Of a stretch of 43,512 bases of DNA, positions 1 to 9,451 are shown piece after piece. The position numbers were made by a program, and so were the translations under genes. Each line of letters begins with the position of its first letter. The first letter of the stretch is position 1. The stretch lies in the NCBI GenBank assembly GCA_027604005.1, contig JADGJT010000182.1, forward strand, positions 1 to 43,512. Direction: 5' to 3'. Source of the stretch: Dinochytrium kinnereticum (taxonomy: Eukaryota; Chytridiomycota; Chytridiomycetes; Chytridiales; Chytridiaceae). The notes below the pieces were generated by a model. That model was given only the letters and a program-made list of their open reading frames with translations. It made no database searches and was not told the DNA's origin.

Positions 1-87
1 CAACCATGCATTCTGGCAAAAAAAAAAACAACAGCAACAACAAAAAACGCGTTCTTCCCATCCCCCTCCCCCCAAACCCCACATTTT

Positions 88-2100
88 TCAATTATCTGGC
101 AAAACAGGTAGACCCTCAAACCCCTCCACCCAAGCCTCAGCGTCCAAAATCCTCTCCTCAGCAACGGTTCCCACCACCCCAGAAACCCTCCTCAGATCCC
201 TCAAGACGGACACCACGGTTCCCCTCAGATCCATCATCGACTCATGGAGCCGAACGCAATGCGACTTGTACCTCCCAACCGTCGATTTCAGGGCCTGCTG
301 TTGAGACCTGCATCCGAGGGTTGGACAGTGGAGGTGCTGCGGTGGGTCGGTCGTGGAAGCGTCGTTGGTGTGTGGGGGGGGGAGGTTGTTGTTCTGAAGG
401 TCGTGTGAGGGGTTCGGGGGGGTGATGATGGTGGCTTCATGGTGGTTTTGGAGGTTATGGCTCACTCTTGGTGGGGGAAGGTCAGCGTTTTCTGGGTTCA
501 CCAGGGGGTTGCGGTTCACTCTCTGTGCGGGAAGGTCAGCGTGTTGTGGGTTCACCAGGGGGTTGCGGTTCACGCTCCGTGGGGGTTCATCAGCGTTTTG
601 TGGGTACACCAGGGGGTTGACGCGTTGAGAAGATGATTGGATTGTGGTCGGAGAGGGAGTGTTGATGAACGTCGAGTATGGATTGTAACGGGGTGTCCGG
701 CCACCACGTGAGCGTTCCATGTGAACCAAGACAGCGGAAAAGTCGTGTGAGCATGGGTCCATGTGAAGCGTTGACAATTGATCTCCCATCATCGCTGGTT
801 GGGATGGCTTGACGCGGTTCTTGGAAGACATGGATGGTCTTGTCGGGTATGAGGTGTGCGTGAGGGTTGGATGGAGCATCCCGGTCAAGCGGGGTTGTGA
901 ATACGGGGTGATGGGGACGGGGTAAGCGGTTTTTTGCATGCGTAAACTCGATTCTTTGTGCAAGATCATTGGATGACCCTGCTGGGGTGGTCCATAGTGA
1001 GACTCTGGATAAGTTTGATGGAAAGATGGTGCGAAGAGCGAGGGCGTGCCATGCAGCACTGGTTGATGGCTTGACATGAGTTGATGTTGGTGAAGCTGAT
1101 TTGATGGTGGGAGGTGCGGTTGCGGCCTTGATTGAGTTGATGAAGGGGGCCTTTGATGTCGCGGTTCTATGGAGCCATATTTCTCACACGTGAGAGGCGG
1201 TCGGTAGGAAGGCTGATTGGGTTGTTGACGACGTGGACAGACGCTGTGGTAGGTTTGGGAAACGGGTTGCAGGTCGTCGACGTGTCTAGAGGGATTGCGG
1301 GAAGAATGTTGTTGGGAGAGTGTCGGTGGGGAGGGGTCAATCGGTCTATAGATTGGGGCTCCTGCGGGCTGTGAGAGAACAGGACCGTCGTCGAATGGAT
1401 GAGACAGATCTGGGGTTGATGGAGACGAGGGTTGGGGATCTGTGATGGGTGGGAAGGTCTGAGGTCCTGCTTGGTTCTCCGTCCAGCAGGGTTGGTCAGA
1501 TGGAGAAGAGGATGACCGCTGCATCTCCTGAACATTTAAACATCCCCTTTCTCCTTCTTGATCACCACCACTCTGCTCTGACATGGGTAGTTGAAGAGGC
1601 TCATCAACGGTTATTGAATGTGATGAAAACAATAGTCGCGATTGACCCGAGTCCAGCTGACCCACACCATCACCTCCCGCCTTCCCATCCAAAACATCCA
1701 CCGAAGAATCAACCCTCCCACCCTCCACAACCTCCGCATCATCCGAAGCGTCCTCAGAAAACTCACCAGCCGTCAAATCCACCAAGCTCCCACCCACACC
1801 CTCCGCATCCTCCACCCTCTGCGCCCCACACCTCGTCGTCGTTAATCTCTTTGGTCCCCCAACCATTCTTCTTCCTGGAGGCAACCGACTCGCACGAGAT
1901 TGCTGGACAGCTGATGTGAGCAGGTCGATCGATCGCATCCATTTCCCGACCATTGGCGCCGACATGCCGTATTTCTGGGCGGTCTTGTTGCGGCCTTCTT
2001 TGAGTCCGGCGTTTGCGACCTCGAGCTTGAAGTCGACGCTGTACGCCGAGCGGGCGGTGAAGGCGGGTGGGGGTTTGATGGAGGATGTGGGTAGTGACAT
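88..2100 (-). CDS. Brinker/psq-like helix-turn-helix protein with proline-rich tail
   Basis: Single open frame of 670 residues from the ATG at 2100; the frame continues upstream but has no earlier ATG. Residues about 18-61 look like a Brinker-type or CENP-B/psq helix-turn-helix: the core reads YSVDFKLEVANAG, then a KTAQKYGMSAPMVGKW recognition region ending at Trp54. This suggests sequence-specific DNA binding, either a transcription factor or a domesticated transposase-type DNA-binding module. Most of the rest is low complexity (Pro, Ser, His, Gln rich) and probably disordered. Near the C-terminus three 18-residue repeats centred on NPLVNP are followed by a short ordered-looking tail with two Cys (CPTLGC) and a Leu/Arg-rich helix. 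There is no DDE catalytic domain, so it is not an intact transposase. The HTH call is moderate; the biological role is unknown. Confidence 0.7.
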   Translation of the reverse strand: MSLPTSSIKPPPAFTARSAYSVDFKLEVANAGLKEGRNKTAQKYGMSAPMVGKWMRSIDLLTSAVQQSRASRLPPGRRMVGGPKRLTTTRCGAQRVEDAEGVGGSLVDLTAGEFSEDASDDAEVVEGGRVDSSVDVLDGKAGGDGVGQLDSGQSRLLFSSHSITVDEPLQLPMSEQSGGDQEGERGCLNVQEMQRSSSSPSDQPCWTENQAGPQTFPPITDPQPSSPSTPDLSHPFDDGPVLSQPAGAPIYRPIDPSPPTLSQQHSSRNPSRHVDDLQPVSQTYHSVCPRRQQPNQPSYRPPLTCEKYGSIEPRHQRPPSSTQSRPQPHLPPSNQLHQHQLMSSHQPVLHGTPSLFAPSFHQTYPESHYGPPQQGHPMILHKESSLRMQKTAYPVPITPYSQPRLTGMLHPTLTHTSYPTRPSMSSKNRVKPSQPAMMGDQLSTLHMDPCSHDFSAVLVHMERSRGGRTPRYNPYSTFINTPSPTTIQSSSQRVNPLVYPQNADEPPRSVNRNPLVNPQHADLPAQRVNRNPLVNPENADLPPPRVSHNLQNHHEATIITPPNPSHDLQNNNLPPPHTNDASTTDPPQHLHCPTLGCRSQQQALKSTVGRYKSHCVRLHESMMDLRGTVVSVLRDLRRVSGVVGTVAEERILDAEAWVEGFEGLPVLPDN
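481..640. repeat. 54-bp in-frame tandem repeat, three copies
   Basis: Copies begin at 481, 535 and 589 with an exact 54-bp period, each starting with TCAGCG-type sequence and containing CACCAGGGGGTTG. They lie inside the HTH gene and encode an 18-residue unit on the minus strand (NPLVNP followed by an A-D-x-P turn). Because the period is a multiple of three, copy-number change keeps the frame. Confidence 0.85.
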
Positions 2101-2775
2101 TAATTGATTTGTTTTGTTTTGTTTTTTTTGTCTTGATGTTTGTTTTGTTTTTATTTTGGGAGCCTTAAGTGGGGGACCTTTTTGGCGCGGCACTTTGTTT
2201 TTTTTTCTTCCTTTTTTCTTCGGTTTGCGAGCCTGGTGCCTTTCAACAAACGTCGCGATTTCTCCCTTCCTGAAAGATGTGGGGATGTCGTTGTGCTCAC
2301 ATCAAGGTCAACCTCAACTTTGCTACTGTCATTGAGAGTTTTTTTTTGGGATTGGCCGAGAAGGAGGGAAAACCAAAGCTTGAAACGAGAAGAAAAGTAA
2401 ACTCATGATCAGGATAAGCGTAGTTATTTTATTTTTTCTATTACTTCGTTTGGCATTCATTATATTTAAAACCATCCCAAAAAAAAATTAATAACTAAAA
2501 AAAACTAAAAACAAAAACAAACAGAAAGACCAAAAGGTGTTTCAACCACCACACTGCTGGGGGTGATGATGGGATGGTCAAAAAGATTACGATAATAACA
2601 AGGCCAAAAAAAAAAAAAAAGAACAATAGAATTATGGATGCGCGCTTCACAGATCTGGCCCCTCCCCCAACAACAACAACAACAACAATAATGCAGGATT
2701 ACAATCAAAGCCAAAAGAGGAGAAAGGACGTGGCAAATAAAAGCAAAAAAAAAAAAGAAAGAAGAAAAAGAGGGA
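2101..2775. other. Intergenic region with A/T homopolymers
   Basis: This stretch lies between the start of the HTH gene and the stop of the F-box gene, both on the minus strand. It should hold the HTH gene promoter near 2101-2300 and the 3' end of the F-box gene near 2776. Long A and T runs (for example near 2604-2620 and 2746-2756) and a short CAA repeat near 2671 are the only structure seen. The open frames here are low complexity and look like noise. Confidence 0.6.
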
Positions 2776-5700
2776 TTAGCAAGGCCTCCTCAACCAAACA
2801 CACCGCTCCACACCTCCCTCCTCCTCCGCAAAAACGACCCACATCCCTCCAGGATCCCCCCTCATACCACCCCCAATCCCAGCATTAGGCATCAAAAACC
2901 TCTCAGCGCGTCTCCTAAACACCGTCACACCACGACCATCCATTCCCACCCGCACAAGCGAGGGCAAGGTCGGCCACACGTCCTGCTCAGAGGCCCCCTC
3001 AGCCATAAGAGAGACAGAAAGCGACGCAGGAGGGCTGGTATAGATTGACAGCGTTTCGTTGGATGATTGGATGCCATAACTACATCCTTCCGTTGGGACG
3101 AGAAGGTCGTTCAGCGTGAGGGTTGTAAGGGGGGAAAGGTCGTGAAGATTGTGGATCAGTATTGTGAGCGGGGAGAGAGGGGGTGTCGTTTGCTGCGGTG
3201 GACCGCGTTGGGGTTGCTGACGGCGGTTGAAGGCAGGTGTAGGGCGGCCAAGGAGGCCACGTAGTACTGGATGTCGGTCAACGATTCCGCCCCCTAATCC
3301 GCCAGGACCAGAGGGGGGCGCTTGAATGGCTAAGATGATCAAAAACGCCCCAGTGACGTGAACACCTCGGACCCAAAGCCCTCGCTTTCCGAGATCAATT
3401 TTTCCGAGGTCCCTCCCGTCATCCACCGCACGGACTCTCACGCACGTGGCCTCATGCCCATCAACAAGGCACTGAATCCTCTCTCTAAAGCGCTGAGAAG
3501 GAGTGAAAGGCACCTGGTGATCAACGTAAGCAATAACGTTTGCGTTTGCAGCAATGCTGGGGACCCGACGATCAGGTTGGGACTGCGGACGAGGAATGGA
3601 CCAAAGAAGGGTCGGAGACTCATCGTGAGGTGAGAGACGGTACGATTGAAGGAGCGGAAGGGATGTGAGGTTTGTCAGGTTTGTAAGGGATTGGGTGGAC
3701 CGACGTTTCCGAAGGAGGGATATGCTCCGTTTTCGGTGAGGGCTTTTAGGGGAGGGAAGAGCGGGAGGAGGTTCATCGGAGACAGGAGAAGATATCTGCT
3801 GACGACCAAAGAACCCATCGGAATGATCTTCTTCATCACCACATCCAATCATATCCGCAGCGCTGATGGGCAGCCCAGACTGAAACGCAACGACAAACGT
3901 ATCGCCAAAAACACACCCAACAGAGTCCCCATACTCCACAGGAAAATCTATCCTTAACGCCCTCCCTGCTCCAGCGCCCCAATCCACATCGACGTTAACC
4001 AATGGATCTGAGCGAGGAAACGGAACGCCTCGCACGTCATCATCAAGCCTCTGCAAGGATGTCGAACGAACAAGTCGAGAAGGAGCTTCACCTCCTTCAC
4101 CCAAGCCAGCCGCATAAAACCAAAATGACTCGCCCACCCCAGGAAGCCCAGGAGTCCAAGCGCTCACCGGAACCCAATCGCTCGAAAAAGCGGGTGGAAA
4201 TCCGCAGAGACGTTTGGAAAAGTCCAGATGACGCTTCACTCTTGGTGGGATAGATGGGTCAACTAGGGATTGGCCATTTAAATCAACCGACGACAGACCC
4301 ACTGGATGGGCTGACAGGAAGTAGGACCGGCTTGGATCCGATTCAACGGGGCCCCGCACACCTGAGCCCATTACTGCGATAATTTGACGACGTCCTAGAA
4401 CAAGAGGAGGTGGAAGACGGTGCGTTGATTCAACGGGATAGATATTCGCAACCCCTGAAGCAAAACCATGAAAAATCGACCCTAGCGTCATCGCGCTTCG
4501 TTCCCATCTCCTTTGAAGCATCATACCACGCTTCATCTCAATACCGCTAATAGGAGTAGAGGCCCTGTAAAGCCTCATCCAATGTGTCGACCAAATCCTC
4601 ACCCCATGATTCCGTACAACGTCTCGCCAAGCCACACACGTACTCTCACAGATGAGAATTGACTCTACATCCAACCACCCAAAAATTATAGGTAGAGCAA
4701 CATCTCTCACAGTCAGGTGAGGGGACGCGAACGACCAATCCGGTGACTGCGAGGGTGAGACCAGGTCTTCTTTGTGTGAAGAGCAGTCAGGCAAATCTTG
4801 GGGGACAGAGACGGAGGTTGTTGCGGATGCGGTGGAGGCTTCAGATGGGGAACGGGAGGAAAGGGTTGGGGAGAGGGAAGACACTGTGGATATGGGTGGG
4901 GAAGTTGATCGGATTGTGGCGCCAGTAATGGTTAGGGCAGAGGGGGAATCTTCATCGATCGCTGTGAGGCCATCTTCAATGGTAGCGAGGTTGCTGGCTT
5001 CGTCTGGTGAGGTATCAACCTCGAGGTGGCCTTCTACAAAGTTACCATCTGATAACCCAGCTTCCAGTGGCGGGTATAGTGGAACCACCTCTTCCAAAAC
5101 TTCTCCTTCACGAATCAATAGATCCTCACCACGAGCCTGGTCAGCTAAAGCGGTCCAAAAATCATCGCCGTTTTGCTCAACAGAATCAGACACATTCATA
5201 GACGATGGTACATCCTCAATCCTCCCGTTCTCAAGCAATAAAGACACTCCCCCAACCCTTTCCGAAATTTCCATCTCAGCATCATTCGAGATGTCAAAAA
5301 GGCATGCGCCGACCACCAAAACTTGGTTCCCAAAAATCGGCATCTGGCTCATGCGCCCCAAAAGAAAATCATCCATTGGGCTCCATCCTTCTCGACCCGC
5401 AAGAGGCTTCATCTCTGCCCGCGAGGGTTTAAGACTCCGCATCAAGGTCCCCGGTGGAGATGGCGGTGGTGTCAACGGCTCTACTTCACGCTTGATGACT
5501 GACTTCGGGGCGAGAAGGGGACTGGGAGCTTTTGGGGTCGACAAACTAAGCATAACTTCTTGAAGACGAACGGTCACAATCTCATGATCGTAATGATCAT
5601 CGTCGTCTCCGTTGAGATCTGTGTCTGTTGCGTCTTCACTATCATAAAAGCCGTCAGAGATGGCATCTTCGAGATCTGGTAAGGATTCAGGCTCCGGTGA

Positions 5701-6537
5701 GTCAGGATGAAGGTGGGTTAAAGTCGATGAAATAACGATATGGGGAGTAGCTGTGTCCTGCATCAGCAATGCTCGAAGTCCCAGCGACTCTATCAGGCAA
5801 GAATCCCAATTAACATCATGCCCAGCTGCATTACTCTGCTCCAGTCGACCAGCGACATTGGAAGCATCATTGGTATCGCCGGCAATGAGAAGCGTTGACG
5901 GCCGTCGCATCATCGTCATAAAGAGCTTGCATCCAATCTCAAGGGCGATCAGCGGGGGACGGAGGAAAGATAGCATGAATAAGACGCAGCAACGGTGGAA
6001 TGATAGGGTGGTGCCATTCCCCCATTCTGCTATCCAATCCAAGTGCCCCAAAAGCACCGAAGGCTCTACTGGTATTTCCGAGTAAAAGGGTGCTGCCCTG
6101 TAAGTTATGATAGGCGTGGCTTGGACGGAATCAAGTGAGAGAGGACGGCGAACCTAATGAGAGCAAGTCAGTCGGGCCGATGGTGTGAGAAATCTTACGG
6201 TTGAAATGGAAGCTGCATCCTCAGCATGTGAATGAACGTGTGCTAGCGATGCAGTGATGGCGATGGTGCTGTCCTGAGCAAGGCTCCAGAACCGAAAGAC
6301 GCTCCTGGAGGGAGAGAACACTGCTGGACCCGATGAGGAGGATGCTACTGTAGATGATGGGGATAATCTGACGTCTTCTGGAGCGGCGAGGTATGATGGT
6401 GATGCGGGTGAAGGGGTGCGAGGAGGTTGCGATGGAAGATGAAGAAGGGGTGATGACTCTAGATGCCTCCCATTTGCATCCTCCCACCTGCAGCGTCCTC
6501 CTCGTCCCACAGCAACAGCATCAGCGTCGCCCCCCAT
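2776..6537 (-). CDS. Large F-box protein
   Basis: Two exons, 6199-6537 and 2776-6153, joined in phase 0 across a 45-bp intron with a GTAAGA donor and TTAG acceptor; the product is 1238 residues. Residues about 593-640 form an F-box: LTVRDVALPIIFGWL, then the expected Cys/Trp pattern (CVAWRDVV) and a Trp-rich end (WSTHWMRL). F-box proteins normally bind Skp1 and present substrates to an SCF ubiquitin ligase, so that role is inferred. The region before the F-box is acidic and Ser/Thr/Pro rich, with an Asp stretch (NGDDDDHYDHE). The part after it, about 590 residues, is partly globular, with repeated hydrophobic strands that could be a beta-propeller, but I cannot identify WD, Kelch or LRR units. 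The substrate is unknown. The 3.4-kb second exon is unusually long for this locus. Confidence 0.75.
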
Positions 6538-6754
6538 GAATTAATGTAATGAGCAAGCGGATGAAGCGGGTAACGGCAGCAGATGGATGGGTGGCTAGGA
6601 CGGATGGATGGATGATGCAGGGTGACGGATGACGGCTCAATGCCTGTCGCCTCCAGTGATGACTGTTTATGGCACTCTTTACTGAATCAATTTTTGCTTC
6701 TGAAACGGACACAACAAGACAACTTTGAGCCGAACCATCACTGACCCACCTCAC

Positions 6755-7561
6755 CTACTGTCGAGAAGGTGGTTTCCTTCTGCCGCGCTCACGCAGACGA
6801 CGCAGCACGTCCATCTCATGGTCTGCGTAAGATGTGGTTGATGGCGTCGATGCTGCGGTGGATGATGATGATGAAGGATGGCTTGCGTTGAACGAAAAGG
6901 TGTTGGAGGAAAAGGAAGTGGAGGAGGTGGGCCCAGCTGACGAGAACACGCGAGCAGTGGGATCCAAGGCAGCTGTTGCCTTACTCAGCATTTCCTCCAT
7001 CCGCTCCTCCACGCTCTTAATCTTATTCCTTCCCTCTCTCTGCAACTCCTCCACCCTCCTCTGTCTCTCAACCTCCTTCTGCGCCTGTTCCCTCCTACCC
7101 CGTTCAGCCTCCTCCGCCTCCCTTTCCCTCCGCTCAAGCTCCTCGCCGTCTTTTCTCCTTCGCTTCCGTCGCTCCTCATCCTCGGGTGTCACTTGCCAGT
7201 CTTGGAAAGTGTCCGTTGCTGGATGGCCGCGTCCATGCTCGAATAGTCCCGGACGGTCCCTCTGTCGTTTTCGTTGTTTTCTTTCTGCGTCAAAGCGATT
7301 TCGCCTTGATGTATCGGTGAGGCAGTCGACTGCCTCCCTTAGCTTGATAAACATGTCGGTAGAGTCTTCTGATGGTTTCTTTTTGCATGAAGAGGAGGAG
7401 GAGGTAGGATATGCCGCATGGCTGCTATTTGCCTTGTCGGGGTGATATCTCAGCGCCAGCTTCTTAAATGCCTTCCGGATCTCGTCTGTCGTGCTCGTTG
7501 ACGAGACCTTGAGCAAATCATAGTAGTCGACCCACCCATCCACCTTCCCCTTCCCTTCCAT
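6755..7561 (-). CDS. J-domain (DnaJ/Hsp40) protein, DNAJC17/Cwf23-like
   Basis: Unspliced frame of 268 residues from the ATG at 7561; an upstream extension exists but has no ATG. The N-terminus is a J-domain: YYDLLKV start, EIRKAFKKLALRYHPDK with the diagnostic HPD motif, then a FIKLREAVDCLTD helix and a basic helix IV. J-domains stimulate Hsp70 ATPase activity. After it come a long Glu/Arg/Lys coiled-coil segment, a Ser/Thr-rich linker and a basic C-terminus with MDVLRRLRERGRRK. That layout resembles the splicing-associated DNAJC17/Cwf23 group, but the RRM of human DNAJC17 is absent. The DPH4 zinc domain and the Cys repeats of class I DnaJ are also absent. The stop lies just before a GTGAGG that could be read as a donor, but TAG precedes it in frame. 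A J-domain protein is secure; the subfamily is a guess. Confidence 0.8.
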   Translation of the reverse strand: MEGKGKVDGWVDYYDLLKVSSTSTTDEIRKAFKKLALRYHPDKANSSHAAYPTSSSSSCKKKPSEDSTDMFIKLREAVDCLTDTSRRNRFDAERKQRKRQRDRPGLFEHGRGHPATDTFQDWQVTPEDEERRKRRRKDGEELERREREAEEAERGRREQAQKEVERQRRVEELQREGRNKIKSVEERMEEMLSKATAALDPTARVFSSAGPTSSTSFSSNTFSFNASHPSSSSSTAASTPSTTSYADHEMDVLRRLRERGRRKPPSRQ

Positions 7562-7771
7562 CCAGCCTTCCTGATTGTTGGTCACTCAATGAGTCTCAGC
7601 TGCTGCAGCAAGGACGGTCGTTGCCGTTGCCAAAAGCATTCAGCGGTGCGGTGAGTTCAGAAGAGGACAAACGGATGAACCAAGTGCAAACAGAAGAATC
7701 TCAATAAGTCTGACAATCCTCCGTTCCCCTCCCCCGCAGTCGACTTTAAAGCGCACGCCCGTCTCTACACT

Positions 7772-8791
7772 TTATCCATTCATGTAAGCAAGCAACGCGC
7801 GTCTTCTCTGCGCCTCCATCCGCTGCTCATCCTCCCTCTGCTTCTTGGTCTTCGCCTTCCCCTCATCACCACCACCCGCGCTCTTTTGCATCCGCGCCGC
7901 CTTCACATATGGGTTGACCCCGTCAGCCGCCTCCTTGTCTCCAACTTTCACTCTTTTGGTTCTCTTGTCATCGCTAGCAACGCCGAGACCTTGCCGGTCC
8001 TGTTTGAGCGTGGCGAGGATGGGAAAGTGTCGCTTGGAGGAGGTGAGGTTTATGCTTTCGTCTTCGGGGCCGAGGGGCTTGCCGTGCTCCCAGCCTTGCC
8101 GTTGGAGGAGGCGGTAACCGACCTAATCGTCAAAAAATACAAAGCAAAGATGGTCAGGAATTGACCAGTAAATATCCAAAGACCAGCAAGTATCGGCAGC
8201 TCTCACATTTTTCTCGCTCATAGAGTACTTGATAACGGGTTGAGGGGGCTTTCCCTCCGCTTCCGCTTTTGCCAAAAGGTGGTTCATGCCGGTCTCATGC
8301 ATCGCCCTCTCAACTCCCTCAACATTCTTCCCGCATATTTCACACCAAAACGGTTCCAGCGGCACAGTCTGTCGTAAAGGCATTATCCCACCGTGGTTCA
8401 ACCTCACCGCCTCCGCCTCTGCCATATCCTCCTCAATCTTGCTCAACAACGCCTCAAGCTCTTCCGTCTCCGATCTGACTGGTCCAGACCGGCTTTTTCG
8501 TTTCGTGGCTCTCTTTTTCTTCTTGAGCTTTTTATTTTCCTCTGCTTCTCGTATTGACTGCCTGTAGAATGTTGCCGAGTCTTCTTCGTCCTCTTCCACT
8601 CCTTTTAACGACTGAGTCCCTGGCTTCTGACACTCAATCGGCTTTCTAAAGTCAATCGGCTTTGATCCAGTCAAAAGCCGATAAGGCTCCCACAAATCCG
8701 CTCGCCTCTCATCCTCGTCTCTTCCCCATCCGTGCACATGATTGCCAGTCATGATGCTCTGATCCTTGTCGCCATCCCTCCCCTCACCCAT
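7772..8791 (-). CDS. Zinc-finger and G-patch protein, GPANK1-like
   Basis: Two exons, 8207-8791 and 7772-8122, with a GTGAGA donor and TTAG acceptor in phase 0; 311 residues. A U1-type zinc finger lies near residues 143-172: C-x2-C (CEIC), then H-x5-H (HETGMNH). Exon 2 starts exactly at the G-patch (residues 196-243): VGYRLLQRQGWEHGKPLGP, ending KQDRQGLGV. G-patches bind and activate DEAH helicases, so a role in RNA processing is likely. Zinc finger plus G-patch matches GPANK1 without its ankyrin repeats. The middle of exon 1 has a Lys-rich nuclear-localisation-like stretch (KKLKKKKRATKRKS) and the tail is basic. A second ATG at codon 14 is also a possible start. The start codon is only 43 bp from the start of the divergent gene at 8835. 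Confidence 0.85.
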
Positions 8792-8834
8792 ATAGTTCTT
8801 TTATTATTATTTTTACTATTAAAAAATTTACAAC
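8792..8834. promoter_or_regulatory. Very short shared divergent promoter
   Basis: Only 43 bp separate the start codons of the G-patch gene (minus) and the small mitochondrial gene (plus). The interval is almost pure A/T (TTATTATTATTTTTACTATT core). Both promoters and 5' leaders must overlap here or extend into the neighbouring coding regions. Confidence 0.6.
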
Positions 8835-9140
8835 ATGTTGCGACTGAACCTCCTCCACCTTCGTCAACGCATCGCAACTCCTCGTCGTTTCGGTCGATAC
8901 TTGACGACTGGCAGCAACCCTAAGCTTAAGGAGAACGCAAATGAAGACTATGATGGTGTTTACAGCAAAGAAAAGGACCCGATGGCTCACATGACGGAGG
9001 CGGAGAAGGAGGAGGTTAGGAGAGACGTGAGGGAGGGGAGTCAGAGAGCCTTTTCTGTTGGATACGGTATTGTGGGAGGTGCTATGGCTGCTGTGGTGGG
9101 TTGTGCTATTTTTCTGTCCAATGGGGTATCGCGTAACTGA
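8835..9140 (+). CDS. Small probable mitochondrial membrane protein
   Basis: Unspliced frame of 101 residues. The first 30 residues look like a mitochondrial presequence: Arg-rich, no acidic residues (MLRLNLLHLRQRIATPRRFG). A charged, Glu/Lys-rich middle is followed by one membrane span near residues 76-95 (GYGIVGGAMAAVVGCAIFLS). Family not recognised. The C-terminus is uncertain. A splice from a GTAACT donor at 9133 to an acceptor at 9187 or 9190 would replace the last two residues with a tail ending CYLFKKVEPMNLV, with the stop at 9238-9240 and a product of 115 or 116 residues. That reading gives a more membrane-protein-like basic end. It lies head to head with the G-patch gene. Confidence 0.6.
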   Translation: MLRLNLLHLRQRIATPRRFGRYLTTGSNPKLKENANEDYDGVYSKEKDPMAHMTEAEKEEVRRDVREGSQRAFSVGYGIVGGAMAAVVGCAIFLSNGVSRN

Positions 9141-9451
9141 ACAGTCGTCTATTGTTATTTTGGTTGTGTTGTTTTTTTCATGTCAAGCAGCTGTTGCTTG
9201 TTATCTCTTTAAGAAAGTCGAACCGATGAATTTGGTATGAAGATGGGAACGTGAACTTCCTTTCAAGTTAGCTCATAGCGTGGTCCCACATTTTCCAGTA
9301 GCATGAACGTCATCTTGCGTCCACGACCATCAAGCACCCAGGAAATACCCCCACACGCAACCCCTAAAGCAACCATGCGTCCGTCAGCACCGAATCAATT
9401 GTATTTAAATCAATGCTTCAACAGCCGGAAAAAAAAAGAAACGGCGACCAT
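9141..9451. other. Convergent intergenic region
   Basis: This gap lies between the small plus-strand gene and the helicase stop. It includes the possible alternative last exon of the small gene (about 9188-9240). The rest shows no open frame or motif I can support. Confidence 0.5.

Noticed and set aside
2574..2888. Plus-strand Lys/Thr-rich frame at the F-box 3' end
   Set aside because: Made mostly of A homopolymer and CAA repeats; no support as a gene.
4772..5563. 263-codon open frame on the plus strand inside the F-box gene
   Set aside because: It is antisense to a long, domain-bearing exon, is low complexity and has no recognisable motif; it is a shadow of the minus-strand codon bias.
6834..7445. 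203-codon plus-strand frame opposite the J-domain gene
   Set aside because: Antisense to the J-domain and coiled-coil coding sequence; the Ser/Leu-rich content follows from the complementary Glu/Arg codons.
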